A stretch of 64,000 nt of DNA, from positions 124,001 to 188,000 of the forward strand of contig NZ_JAGYVZ010000008.1 in assembly GCF_018380615.1 (NCBI RefSeq), written 5' to 3'. Of this stretch, positions 9,402 to 18,520 are shown piece by piece. The notes below the pieces were generated by a model that did not search any database, was not told where the DNA came from, and saw only the letters and a program-made list of their open reading frames with translations. Source of the DNA: Flavobacterium psychroterrae (GTDB taxonomy: Bacteria; Bacteroidota; Bacteroidia; Flavobacteriales; Flavobacteriaceae). A program made the translations under genes and the position numbers. Positions within the stretch are counted from its first letter, which is position 1. Each line of letters begins with the position of its first letter.

Positions 9402-9856
9402 TTAGATTTTTCGATTTTTCGATTGTTGGAAACAACTAGCTAAATAAATTAAAATTAGAATGCATAGATTTAAAGATTTGGAAATTTGGAAATCAAGTAG
9501 AAAATTCTGCTCTGAAATTTATAACCTTACATCAAATTTTCCTGACTCAGAAAAATTTGGTTTAACAAATCAGCTTCGTCGTGCTTCTGTATCTGTCCCT
9601 TCAAATATTGCTGAAGGATGCTCACGAAGTAGCAACAAAGATTTTTCAAGATTTCTTGAAATTGCGATCGGTTCTATTTATGAAATTGAAACTCAATTAT
9701 TAATCTCTTTCGATTTAGGATATATAAACCAAGTCAAATTAGATGAATTATGTTTTAATCTTGATAGAATTGTAAAAATGACCTCAAAATTTAGATCTAC
9801 TTTGATGTAAGTCTAGTCGAACAATCTAAAAATCCAATAATCTAAAAATCGATTTT
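9402..9856. repeat. Inverted-repeat-bounded unit carrying a four-helix-bundle gene
   Basis: The left end (9402-9427) reads GATTTTTCGATTTTTCGATTGTT. The right end (9818-9856) is its imperfect reverse complement, ending AATCTAAAAATCGATTTT. Between them lies only the S23-type gene. The unit separates panB from the pseudouridine synthase gene, and its right end supplies the latter's TTG start. A similar arrangement occurs at 61553-62054 with different repeat sequence. Confidence 0.6.
9460..9810 (+). CDS. Four-helix bundle protein (S23 / intervening-sequence type)
   Basis: 116 residues. The pattern FKDLEIWKSSRKF, then FGLTNQLRRASVSVPSNIAEG, then FLEIAIGSIYEIETQL is diagnostic for the four-helix-bundle family found in 23S rRNA intervening sequences and related to Avd accessory proteins of diversity-generating retroelements. 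Members form pentameric helical bundles that bind nucleic acid; the cellular role is unknown. The gene lies inside an inverted-repeat unit, suggesting it moves with that repeat. A second, diverged member is at 61675-62025. Confidence 0.9.
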   Translation: MHRFKDLEIWKSSRKFCSEIYNLTSNFPDSEKFGLTNQLRRASVSVPSNIAEGCSRSSNKDFSRFLEIAIGSIYEIETQLLISFDLGYINQVKLDELCFNLDRIVKMTSKFRSTLM

Positions 9857-10544
9857 GAAAATACTTTCTAACAAAAATAACCTCCAAATTCTCCACGAAG
9901 ACAATCATATTATCGTCGTAAATAAACGCGTAGGCGATATTGTACAAGGTGATAAAACGGGTGATAAACCTTTATCTGATGTTGTAAAAGAATATATTAA
10001 GGACAAATACAATAAACCTGGCGACGTTTTTCTAGGTGTGATTCATCGTTTAGATCGTCCCACAACCGGAATTGTTGTTTTTGCCAGAACTAGTAAAGCT
10101 TTAACGAGAATGAACGAAATGTTCAGTAATCGTGAAACACAAAAAACCTATTGGGCAGTTGTGAAGAATAAACCTCAGGAAACAACTGCTAAATTAGTTC
10201 ATTATCTAAAGCGGAATGAAAAAAATAATACTTCAAAAGCCCATTTAAAAGAAGTTCCGGATAGTAAACTCGCAAGTTTAGATTATAAGGTTTTTAAAGA
10301 ACTTCAAAATTATGTGGCTTTGGAAATCAATTTGCATACAGGTCGTCATCATCAAATTCGTGCGCAATTAGCAGCTATTGGATCTCCAATTAAAGGCGAT
10401 TTAAAATACGGTTTTGACCGAAGTAATCCTGACGGAGGAATTCATCTTCATGCCAGAAAACTGGTTTTTATTCATCCGGTTTCTAAAGAAAACGTTACAA
10501 TTGTTGCGCCAACTCCGGACGAAACTATTTGGAACGCACTTTGA
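9855..10544 (+). CDS. RluA-family RNA pseudouridine synthase
   Basis: 229 residues from a TTG start at 9855, chosen because MKILSNKNNLQILHEDNHIIVVNK is the family-like N-terminus and no ATG or GTG precedes it in frame. It has the catalytic HRLDRPTTGIVVFARTSKA motif (the Asp of HRLDR is catalytic) and the closing LHTGRHHQIRAQLAAIGSPIKGDLKYG. It lacks an S4 domain. It converts uridine to pseudouridine in rRNA or tRNA; the target site is unknown. The TTG lies at the end of the inserted inverted-repeat unit, so the original start context may have been replaced. Confidence 0.92.
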   Translation: MKILSNKNNLQILHEDNHIIVVNKRVGDIVQGDKTGDKPLSDVVKEYIKDKYNKPGDVFLGVIHRLDRPTTGIVVFARTSKALTRMNEMFSNRETQKTYWAVVKNKPQETTAKLVHYLKRNEKNNTSKAHLKEVPDSKLASLDYKVFKELQNYVALEINLHTGRHHQIRAQLAAIGSPIKGDLKYGFDRSNPDGGIHLHARKLVFIHPVSKENVTIVAPTPDETIWNAL

Positions 10545-10619
10545 TTTTTATGTTTTAATTTATAATTTTTTAATTTTTATCGATTAACTTGCAGAGACAT
10601 AAATCAAGCTGATCAAAAA

Positions 10620-11948
10620 ATGGATTATAAAAACGACATCGGATACAGAAAAGAAACGCTAAAAAAGTTGTTGTATAACATTCAGAAAAGCGAAGACTTA
10701 ATTGTAAAAGCTTTATACGATGATTTTAAAAAGCCTGAATTTGAAGCTGTTTTAACCGAAACAAATTATGTGATTTCAGAATTAAAAGACACGATTAAAA
10801 ACCTCACCAAATGGGCAAAACGAAAACGTGTTTTCCCTTCCATTCTTAATTTCCCTTCTACTGATTATATCTACAAAGAACCTTACGGAGACGTTTTGGT
10901 TATTGCACCCTGGAATTATCCTTTTCAGTTAGCCTTATGCCCTTTGATTTCTGCCGTTGCAGCCGGAAACAGAGTTGTTTTGAAACCATCAGAACTGACT
11001 CCGCATACGTCAGCCATAATTGCTAAAATAATCGAAAAAGCGTTCCATGTCAGCCATGTTGAAGTTGTTGAAGGCGGTGTAGAAGTTTCGGATAAATTAC
11101 TGGCACAACGCTGGGATTATATTTTCTTTACGGGAAGTGTTGCTGTTGGAAAAATATTAGCCAGAGCCGCAGCCGAAAATTTGACTCCGATAACTTTAGA
11201 ATTAGGCGGGAAAAATCCCTGCATTATTGATGAAACTGCTAATTTAAGACTTGCCGCAAAACGTATTGTCTGGGGAAAATTTATAAATGCCGGTCAAACT
11301 TGTATTGCTCCGGATTATATTTTGATTCAGAAAAACATGAAGGTCAACTTCATTTCGTTTGTAATCGAAGAAATCATAAAAGCATACGGCAAGAAAATAG
11401 ACAAATCTCCTGACTTTGCCCGAATAATTAATACCAAAAACTGGTTGCGACTGGCGAATATGATCGAATCCGAAAAAGTAATTTTTGGTGCCGAAACTGA
11501 TGCAAATAAACTATACATTTCGCCTACACTTCTCGAAGAACCCTCATTAGATAGTGCCGTAATGAAAGAGGAAATTTTTGGACCTATTTTACCCATTTTG
11601 ATTTATGAGACGGAAGCCGATATACAAAATGTAATTAGCCGTTATGAGAAACCCCTTGCATTTTACGTTTTTAGTGAAAATAAATCATTTGCCAGAAAAT
11701 TAATTAAAACCTATTCCTTTGGCGGCGGTTGTATCAATGATACGGTTGTTCATTTTTCTAATAAAAGACTGCCTTTTGGCGGTGTTGGACATAGCGGAAT
11801 TGGTGCTTACCACGGAAAATTAAGCTTTGATATTTTCTCGCACCATAAAGCAGTCGTAAAAAAAGCAAACTGGCTGGATTTACCCATGCGATATGCACCT
11901 TACAAAGATAAATTATCCTCTATTAAAAGAATTCTGGACTGGATGTAA
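10620..11948 (+). CDS. Aldehyde dehydrogenase (class 3-like)
   Basis: 442 residues, the short class-3/YwdH-like length. Seen in order: the NAD-binding APWNYPFQLALCPLISAVAAGNRVVLKPSE, then FFTGSVAVGK, the glutamate motif TLELGGKNP, the catalytic cysteine in FINAGQTCIAPDYI, and KEEIFGPILPI. It oxidises aldehydes to acids with NAD(P)+, probably fatty or aromatic aldehydes. It is monocistronic as far as can be seen, with 75 bp upstream and 123 bp downstream to the neighbouring genes. Confidence 0.93.
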   Translation: MDYKNDIGYRKETLKKLLYNIQKSEDLIVKALYDDFKKPEFEAVLTETNYVISELKDTIKNLTKWAKRKRVFPSILNFPSTDYIYKEPYGDVLVIAPWNYPFQLALCPLISAVAAGNRVVLKPSELTPHTSAIIAKIIEKAFHVSHVEVVEGGVEVSDKLLAQRWDYIFFTGSVAVGKILARAAAENLTPITLELGGKNPCIIDETANLRLAAKRIVWGKFINAGQTCIAPDYILIQKNMKVNFISFVIEEIIKAYGKKIDKSPDFARIINTKNWLRLANMIESEKVIFGAETDANKLYISPTLLEEPSLDSAVMKEEIFGPILPILIYETEADIQNVISRYEKPLAFYVFSENKSFARKLIKTYSFGGGCINDTVVHFSNKRLPFGGVGHSGIGAYHGKLSFDIFSHHKAVVKKANWLDLPMRYAPYKDKLSSIKRILDWM

Positions 11949-12071
11949 ATCTCAAAAAACAATTTCTTAATGTTTTCGAGTTTTTAATACGGAATTAATT
12001 AAAAATATTATATTTACGCTTGAATAATATCCTAAATCGCGGAAATATAAAATAATTCTACTTACCCAAAA

Positions 12072-12863
12072 ATGAAATCCATATCTGATCAAATCAAAGA
12101 CATTAAAAATCATGGTTATTCTCTAGATTTTTCAAATGTTTTTAACCTTGCTTTTGAGAATTATAAAAAAATAGCGGTTTACGCCGGATTAATCTTGTTA
12201 GTGTTTTCTGTACTCTTTGGTATAACAGCAGGAGTAATTTTGATCTTAATTTTTGGCGTAGATAAAGTCGACGGTGCCAAATTACTTACTATTCAGCCAC
12301 AACTTTTATCACAGACTCAATTAGTATATTACATTTTTGGAACCGCAATATTCTCGGCAATATTTAGTCCGTTCACTGCCGGATTTCTAAAAATGGCAGA
12401 TTGCGCTCAAAAAGATGAAGAATTTAAAGTTGCAACAGTTTTTACGTACTATAAAAATCGTTATTTTCTGCAAATATTTCTGGCAACATTTACAGTCTCC
12501 TTATTGAATGTTGCGATAGGTACATTTTTAGAATTACAACAACTAAACGCCTTAGGACTTGCTATATCGCTATTTTTATCATTTTTCACATTCCTGATCA
12601 TTCCGCTTATTATATTTGGAAATCTAAAAGCATTCGACGCTATAAAATCAAGTTTTATCATTATTTCAAAGCAGCCCGCCATATTACTCGCCTTAATAAT
12701 TACCATAATTGGTGCAATAATTGTTGGCTTCATGGCATTTTGTATCGGAATACTCTTTACAATACCATTTAGTTATTCAATGACTTACGCAATATATTGT
12801 TCCATTTTTACTATTGATAAAGAAGATCCGATTGATTCAATTGGAAAATCGGATTTAGAATAA
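12072..12863 (+). CDS. Polytopic membrane protein of unknown function
   Basis: 263 residues with about six hydrophobic segments, at roughly residues 33-58, 83-103, 133-150, 160-185, 203-222 and 225-250. A short soluble N-terminus (MKSISDQIKDIKNHGYSLDF) is followed by the first segment. The layout resembles DUF-type six-helix inner-membrane proteins with repeated glycerophosphodiester-phosphodiesterase-like membrane domains, but I see no diagnostic motif. The sensor kinase gene begins 97 bp downstream on the same strand. Confidence 0.65.
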   Translation: MKSISDQIKDIKNHGYSLDFSNVFNLAFENYKKIAVYAGLILLVFSVLFGITAGVILILIFGVDKVDGAKLLTIQPQLLSQTQLVYYIFGTAIFSAIFSPFTAGFLKMADCAQKDEEFKVATVFTYYKNRYFLQIFLATFTVSLLNVAIGTFLELQQLNALGLAISLFLSFFTFLIIPLIIFGNLKAFDAIKSSFIIISKQPAILLALIITIIGAIIVGFMAFCIGILFTIPFSYSMTYAIYCSIFTIDKEDPIDSIGKSDLE

Positions 12864-12959
12864 AAAACAGAAGACTCTAAATAATATCAGAGCTTAACCT
12901 ACTCTTTTTAGAATTTTCAAAAAGGCTTATTTACTAAACCAAAACATACCACAAAATCT

Positions 12960-15900
12960 ATGGTACAAAACTATAGTTTTTTCAATTCGTTGATTTCAGG
13001 AATTGCCATTATTGGTAATGCCCTAAAATCAATTATTGCAAACTGGTACGTTTTTACTTCTGACATTATTTTTTATAACAATCCTAAAATCATTCTTTTA
13101 GGATTAGCCTTAATTGGTTTCGTAGGGATTCTGGTTTACCAATTCATTAAAATAAAAGCCAGAATTGGTTATTTTATCGAAAAAAAGTTAGAAAACGAAA
13201 CTGCAAATAGCGAATATCAAATCTATCTTTTATTTTTTGGTATCTCAATTATTGTAATTGAAATCATTAATGAAATTTTTAAAGTCAGACCTCGAAGTAT
13301 GCTGGTTTTAAACGTAATTATTGGGTCTTCAATACTATTAATTTATCTTATAACGGTGAGAATTAAATTTCTACGTGACAGAGTTCAGCAAATATTTATT
13401 GTATTATTTCTCCTGTTTCTTGCACATGTAGGCTATAATATCATTTATCTCAGGCACGATTTAGTTCCAATAATTGCTTTTCTGATTTCCTTTTACTTCT
13501 CATACAGCATTTTAAAACCTATAAAAGTATATTGGATATTTGTTTGTGTTGTATTTATATATCTGATAATAACAGTTTTTTTTCATTTGATTCCGGTAAA
13601 ATCATCTATTTTACTCATCAATTACTGTATAATTGTTTTTATAATTAATCAGGTAAAATATGCGGTTTTATTAAATAACAGAGATAATTTCAGGTTTACA
13701 AATGAAATTGTGCATAAGGGGAATTCATTAACAATTGCCACAAATAAAAAAAATGAAGTCTTATTTTGCAGCGAAACCATTACTTCAATTTTAGGCTATT
13801 TACCTGATGAAGTAATGGGTTTAAAGTTCTGGAAACTAACAAAAGAAACGGATGTGATTGAGAATATAAAAAATTTCAATCATGAAGAAAATACGCTTTA
13901 TATTAGAAAATTAAAAAGCAAAAATGGCGAGTTCAAATACATTCAATGGAAAGATAAAAAATTCTCCGAAGACTTAATTATAAGTATTGGTCAGGATGTT
14001 ACGGAACAAATCAATGTTAGGGATCAATATAAAAACCTGATTCAGACTGCGACCGATATTATTTTTGAAATTGATACTGACGGTTATTTTACTTTTGTAA
14101 ATGATTTTGGATTTTCAATTTTAGGATATTCTGAAAACGAACTTATTGCACAACATTATTCTAATTTCATTCATGAAAATTATCAGCGAAATGCAGTTGA
14201 TTTTTACGAAAACCTGGATATTAATGAAAATAATTTTCCCGTAATTGAAATTCCGATATTAAAGAAAAACGGAAAGCCATTATGGATTTCTCAAAAGATA
14301 ATAATTCGTAAAAATGACTTTGGTCAAATTATTGGTTTTGCAGGAATAGCAAGGGATATTACCGACATTAAAAACATAGAAAACGAGAAAAAGAAACGTC
14401 TTAAAAAAATTGAAGCCTATAACAATTCCACAAAAAAATTATCAACTTCAGATTTTAGCAAATACGATAATTTAAATTCTGTAATTGATTACATCATAAA
14501 GGAAGCCTCGACAGTATCGAAAACAAATCGAGTAAGTTTCTGGAAATACTCTAATGATTTAATCACTTGTAAAAACCTGTTTAGTCTTGATAATCAAAGT
14601 TTAAGTGATAAAAATATTCTTGATAAAGAATCGTATCCTATTTATTTTGAAACTTTAAAAAGCAAGGCAATTATAAATGCTCCGGATGTTTTTAACAAAC
14701 TGGAAACATCTGAATTTCAAAGACTTTATTTTACCAAAAATCATATCAAATCAATGCTTGATGTTCCCATATTTTTAAGCGGACAACTTGCCGGTGTCGT
14801 TTGTTTTGAAAGCACTGATGAAAAAAGAGATTGGGACAATGAAGATATCAACTATGCCCGAACAATTTCTGACGTAATTTCGTTAGCTATTTCGTCTCAA
14901 ATGCGTCTTGAAGCAGAACGAAGACTGGAATTTAAAAGCCAGTTACTATCTGCACTTGCTTTATGTACGGAGAAATTTTTACTGAGTAAAACAACTCACG
15001 AAATGTTTCAGGAAACATATGACCTTATAGGAAAAGCGGCGAAAGTCGATCATATGTATTATTATGAAAAAGATTTTATAAGCGAAACTGTTTGCCAAAA
15101 ATACAAATGGTCCAGAAAAGGAATCGAGCATCAAATAACTGAATTACGCCACTTTACAGACGATAATTTAAAAGAAATTTACGAAGCTGCACAAAATAAA
15201 AAAATCTTAAATACATTAACAAGCAAACTCGGTGATACCTTTTTTAAGAAATTATTGATTGACAACGAAATCAAATCAATCTTGATTTTGCCTTTGTATA
15301 TCAACGATATTTTTACAGGTTTTATAGGTTTTGATGATTGTACAAATGAACGAAAATGGTCTGAAGAAGAAATATATATCTTTCAGGTTCTTGCGAATAA
15401 CATTTCATCGGCATTGGAAAGAAATAGAAATGAAACTAAGATTCTTGAAAGCGAAGAAAAATTCAAATTGATTGCCAACAATATTCCGGGAACGGTTTAT
15501 TTATCAAAATTTGATGCTTTTTCGACCAAAATATTCCTCAATGATGAGATTTTAAACTTAACAGGTTATTCAAAATCAGAATTTATTGAGAACAATCTAT
15601 CTTTTCTATCGCTGATTCATCCTGAAGATAAAGACGAAGTAATCAATAGTCAGATTGACAATTTACAAACCGGAATGCCTTTGCATAATGTATATCGAAT
15701 TCAGCGTAAAAGCGGCGAATATATTTGGGTAGAAGAGTTTGGAGATGTGATTAAAAAAGGAGATGAAATTGAATTTGTGGGTGGGATTTACTTTGATATC
15801 ACCAACAAAAAAGAAACCGAAGATGCGATAAAAGCCAAACAACTTGCCGAAGCAGCAAATAAATCTAAATCCGACTTTTTAGCCAATATGTCGCATGAAA

Positions 15901-17012
15901 TCAGAACTCCGTTAAACGGGATTATTGGTTTTACGCATTTATTGATGAAAACGGAATTGGAAGAAATTCAGGAAAAATACATGACAACGATCAATCAATC
16001 AGCACATTCGCTGTTGGAGATTATAAACGATATTCTTGATTTTTCTAAAATTGAAGCCGGAAAACTGGAACTTTTTATTGATTTATATGATATTAAAAAA
16101 GTGCTGGGACAGGTATTTGATTTAATTGTTTATGAATCAAATCAAAAAAATCTGAAACTGGAATTAAATGTAGATCCTGATGCTCCTAAATATATCTGGA
16201 CTGATATTGTAAGGATCAAACAAATTTTAATCAACTTACTTTCAAACGCAGTAAAATTTACCAATGAAGGTTCAATTAAGTTGAATGTGTCTGTTTTAGA
16301 AAAAAATAAAGGTAATAATTGTGTGATTCGCTTCTCGGTTGTAGATACCGGAATTGGAATTTTGGAAAAAAATCAAAAGAAAATCTTCAAGGCTTTTTCT
16401 CAGGAAGATAGTTCTACAACCAGAAAATTTGGAGGAACAGGTTTAGGATTAACTATTTCGAATCAGTTATTAGGATTGATGGAAAGCCACTTACAGCTGG
16501 AAAGCAAAATTGATTCAGGAAGTAATTTTTATTTTGATCTAAATTTAAAAACCAGTAATCAAAGCATCAACGAAAAATACAATGCCGAACTTAAAAAAAT
16601 TAGTCTTGAATTAAGTGCCAATAATATTATTTCGAATCATAAAGTTATTACTTTTTTAATTGTAGAAGATAACAAGGTAAACATGTTACTGCTAAAAACG
16701 ATTATTAAAAACTTGTACAGTACCGCTTATATCTATGAATGCGAAAATGGATATGACGCTGTAAATCAATTTGAAAGTATTAATCCTGATCTTGTTTTTA
16801 TGGACATTCAAATGCCAATCATGAATGGTTATGAAACAACAAAGGCGATAAGGAACACAAGTACAGGCAAAGATATTCCGATAATTGCTGTAACTGCCGG
16901 CGCTGAAAAAGACGAAAGAAACAAATGCATATCGGCGGGAATGGATGATTATATCTCAAAACCTATAATAAAAGGTACGGTGGAAGAAGCATTGGTAAAA
17001 TGGTTAAAATAG
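12960..17012 (+). CDS. Hybrid sensor histidine kinase with PAS, GAF and receiver domains
   Basis: 1350 residues. Residues 1-240 hold about seven to eight membrane segments. Next come two PAS domains (about 250-350 and 360-475), two GAF domains (about 500-650 and 665-825) and a third PAS (about 835-960). The HisKA domain carries the phospho-acceptor His near residue 980 (ANMSHEIRTPLNGIIGF). The ATPase has INLLSNAVKF, VVDTGIGI and GGTGLGLTIS. A C-terminal receiver has its phospho-Asp near 1280 (FMDIQMPIMNGYE). There is no separate output regulator next door and no DNA-binding domain, so it probably feeds an unlinked response regulator. The signal is unknown. Confidence 0.93.
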   Translation: MVQNYSFFNSLISGIAIIGNALKSIIANWYVFTSDIIFYNNPKIILLGLALIGFVGILVYQFIKIKARIGYFIEKKLENETANSEYQIYLLFFGISIIVIEIINEIFKVRPRSMLVLNVIIGSSILLIYLITVRIKFLRDRVQQIFIVLFLLFLAHVGYNIIYLRHDLVPIIAFLISFYFSYSILKPIKVYWIFVCVVFIYLIITVFFHLIPVKSSILLINYCIIVFIINQVKYAVLLNNRDNFRFTNEIVHKGNSLTIATNKKNEVLFCSETITSILGYLPDEVMGLKFWKLTKETDVIENIKNFNHEENTLYIRKLKSKNGEFKYIQWKDKKFSEDLIISIGQDVTEQINVRDQYKNLIQTATDIIFEIDTDGYFTFVNDFGFSILGYSENELIAQHYSNFIHENYQRNAVDFYENLDINENNFPVIEIPILKKNGKPLWISQKIIIRKNDFGQIIGFAGIARDITDIKNIENEKKKRLKKIEAYNNSTKKLSTSDFSKYDNLNSVIDYIIKEASTVSKTNRVSFWKYSNDLITCKNLFSLDNQSLSDKNILDKESYPIYFETLKSKAIINAPDVFNKLETSEFQRLYFTKNHIKSMLDVPIFLSGQLAGVVCFESTDEKRDWDNEDINYARTISDVISLAISSQMRLEAERRLEFKSQLLSALALCTEKFLLSKTTHEMFQETYDLIGKAAKVDHMYYYEKDFISETVCQKYKWSRKGIEHQITELRHFTDDNLKEIYEAAQNKKILNTLTSKLGDTFFKKLLIDNEIKSILILPLYINDIFTGFIGFDDCTNERKWSEEEIYIFQVLANNISSALERNRNETKILESEEKFKLIANNIPGTVYLSKFDAFSTKIFLNDEILNLTGYSKSEFIENNLSFLSLIHPEDKDEVINSQIDNLQTGMPLHNVYRIQRKSGEYIWVEEFGDVIKKGDEIEFVGGIYFDITNKKETEDAIKAKQLAEAANKSKSDFLANMSHEIRTPLNGIIGFTHLLMKTELEEIQEKYMTTINQSAHSLLEIINDILDFSKIEAGKLELFIDLYDIKKVLGQVFDLIVYESNQKNLKLELNVDPDAPKYIWTDIVRIKQILINLLSNAVKFTNEGSIKLNVSVLEKNKGNNCVIRFSVVDTGIGILEKNQKKIFKAFSQEDSSTTRKFGGTGLGLTISNQLLGLMESHLQLESKIDSGSNFYFDLNLKTSNQSINEKYNAELKKISLELSANNIISNHKVITFLIVEDNKVNMLLLKTIIKNLYSTAYIYECENGYDAVNQFESINPDLVFMDIQMPIMNGYETTKAIRNTSTGKDIPIIAVTAGAEKDERNKCISAGMDDYISKPIIKGTVEEALVKWLK

Positions 17013-17102
17013 TAAAAACTAAAGTATAACTGTAATGTATATTTCCTAAAAAATATATAAATTCGTACAAAATAAAATTGAACAAACTAAAATACAATAT
17101 AT

Positions 17103-17951
17103 ATGAAGTGGTTAGGATCAAGACAAAGTGATAACGTAGAAGACAGAAGAGGTATGTCTGGCGGAAAAGTAGCCGTTGGAGGTGGAGTTATTGGTATCAT
17201 TATTTTGTTACTAAACGTTTTTGGTGGTGAAACTGGTCAGACTGTTGGAAATGTATTGGAGCAAATGCAAGGCGGTCAAACCCAAACCGAAGCCGCAGCG
17301 CCATTAAGTAAGGCAGATGAAGAAATGGGGGATTTTGTACGAACTGTGCTGGCTAAAACTGAAGACACCTGGAGCAAAATATTTACCGAAAATGGTATGA
17401 CGTATAAAAATCCAAAATTAGTACTTTTTAGAGGTGCTGTAAACACCGCTTGCGGTGGCGCATCATCTGCATCGGGACCATTTTATTGTCCTGGCGATCA
17501 AAAAGTATATATGGATTTAGCTTTCTTTGACGAACTAAAAAGTAAATTTGGTGCTAAGGGTGGAGATTTTGCTATTGCGTATGTTATAGCGCATGAAATT
17601 GGGCATCACGTACAAACTTTAATGGGAACCTCAGCAAAAATGCATGAGGAGCAAGAAGGAAAAAGCGAAGCCGAAGCCAATAAACTTTCGGTAGCATTAG
17701 AATTACAAGCTGATTTTTATGCCGGAGTCTGGGCTCATGACAACGAACAATATTTAGAATCTGGAGATATTGAAGAAGCCTTAAGCGCTGCAAATGCTGT
17801 GGGCGATGACGCTATTCAAAGTAAAATGTCTGGTCAGGTTGTTCCGGATTCATTCACACATGGTACATCAGAACAAAGAATGTACTGGTTTAAAAAAGGA
17901 TTCAAAACGGGCGATATCAAACAAGGTGATACTTTTGCTAAAATACGATAA
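17103..17951 (+). CDS. Neutral zinc metallopeptidase (YpfJ family)
   Basis: 282 residues. The N-terminus (MKWLGSRQSDNVEDRRG) and one membrane segment (VAVGGGVIGIIILLLNVFGG, about 22-41) are typical of the YpfJ/KPN_02809 family. The zinc motif H-E-I-G-H-H lies in AYVIAHEIGHHVQTLMG near residue 165, with a downstream ELQADFYAGVWAH glutamate. It is a membrane-anchored putative zinc peptidase of unknown substrate. A strong hairpin terminator follows 30 bp after the stop. Confidence 0.92.
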   Translation: MKWLGSRQSDNVEDRRGMSGGKVAVGGGVIGIIILLLNVFGGETGQTVGNVLEQMQGGQTQTEAAAPLSKADEEMGDFVRTVLAKTEDTWSKIFTENGMTYKNPKLVLFRGAVNTACGGASSASGPFYCPGDQKVYMDLAFFDELKSKFGAKGGDFAIAYVIAHEIGHHVQTLMGTSAKMHEEQEGKSEAEANKLSVALELQADFYAGVWAHDNEQYLESGDIEEALSAANAVGDDAIQSKMSGQVVPDSFTHGTSEQRMYWFKKGFKTGDIKQGDTFAKIR

Positions 17952-17980
17952 TTTATAAATCAACTATAATAAACTAAATG

Positions 17981-18009
17981 AGCATGACTTAAACGTCATG
18001 CTTTTTTTG
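17981..18009 (+). terminator. Rho-independent terminator of the metallopeptidase gene
   Basis: AGCATGAC, loop TTAAAC, GTCATGCT, then seven T: a perfect 8-bp stem followed by a T-run. Confidence 0.9.
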
Positions 18010-18060
18010 TTTTTTAACCATATATTATTTGTAGAGACAAATAGCAGTGCGTCTTATTTT

Positions 18061-18303
18061 AACCATATAAGTGATCTAAGTTCATTTAATATTGGAGTTT
18101 ATCGTAAAGGCGCACAGCAGTGGATCTTCAGAAAGATTTAAACCATATAAGTGATATAAGTTCAGTATAATATTTAGAATTTATTTTCAACTCTTGGAGA
18201 TTTTGTCTTTCGACGAAGCAGGAATGAGAAACATAATGAAATAAACTATCGATAAGATATAATCTAATCTTAATTTTAAATGAACTTATATCACTTATAT
18301 GGT
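18061..18303. mobile_element. MITE-like element with ATATAAGTGATATAAG ends
   Basis: Direct copies of AACCATATAAGTGAT begin at 18061 and 18141. An inverted copy (ATCACTTATATGGT) ends at 18303. The intervening sequence contains fragments of other repeat families (a GCGCACAGCAG piece near 18110 and TTTCGACGAAG near 18206) and no gene. It shares its ends with 22612-22854, which suggests a small non-autonomous element or nested palindromic repeats. Confidence 0.6.
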
Positions 18304-18318
18304 AAAAATTACAAGCAC

Positions 18319-18350
18319 AAAAAAAAGCCTTGAATTTCTTCAAGGCTTTC
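18319..18350 (-). terminator. Terminator of tRNA-His
   Basis: On the minus strand GAAAGCCTTGAA, loop, TTCAAGGCTTTTTTTT: a stem of about 9 bp and eight T, starting about 10 nt after the tRNA 3' end. Confidence 0.9.
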
Positions 18351-18359
18351 CAAATTCTG

Positions 18360-18434
18360 GGTGGCTGACCGGGTTCGAACCGGCGACCCTCGGCACCACA
18401 AACCAATACTCTAACCAGCTGAGCTACAACCACC
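18360..18434 (-). tRNA. tRNA-His (GTG)
   Basis: A cloverleaf can be drawn by hand. The acceptor is GTGGTTG with CAGCCAC, preceded by the extra G-1 paired with C73 as in histidine tRNAs. The D-stem is GCTC/GAGT, the anticodon loop TTGTGGT has anticodon GTG, and the T-loop is TTCGAAC. CCA is not encoded. It has its own promoter and terminator, so it is a single-gene transcript. Confidence 0.96.
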
Positions 18435-18451
18435 ATTTTTCTTTGCGGTTG

Positions 18452-18482
18452 CAAATATACAACAAAGGTTTACTTCTACAAA
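18452..18482 (-). promoter_or_regulatory. Promoter of tRNA-His
   Basis: Minus strand TTTG, 19 bp, TATATTTG: an exact match to the Bacteroidota primary-sigma promoter (-33 TTTG, -7 TAnnTTTG), placed about 18 bp before the tRNA 5' end. Confidence 0.85.
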
Positions 18483-18520
18483 GAAAAATTTGAAAAAATT
18501 ACATCAAAAAATTGAAAAAT

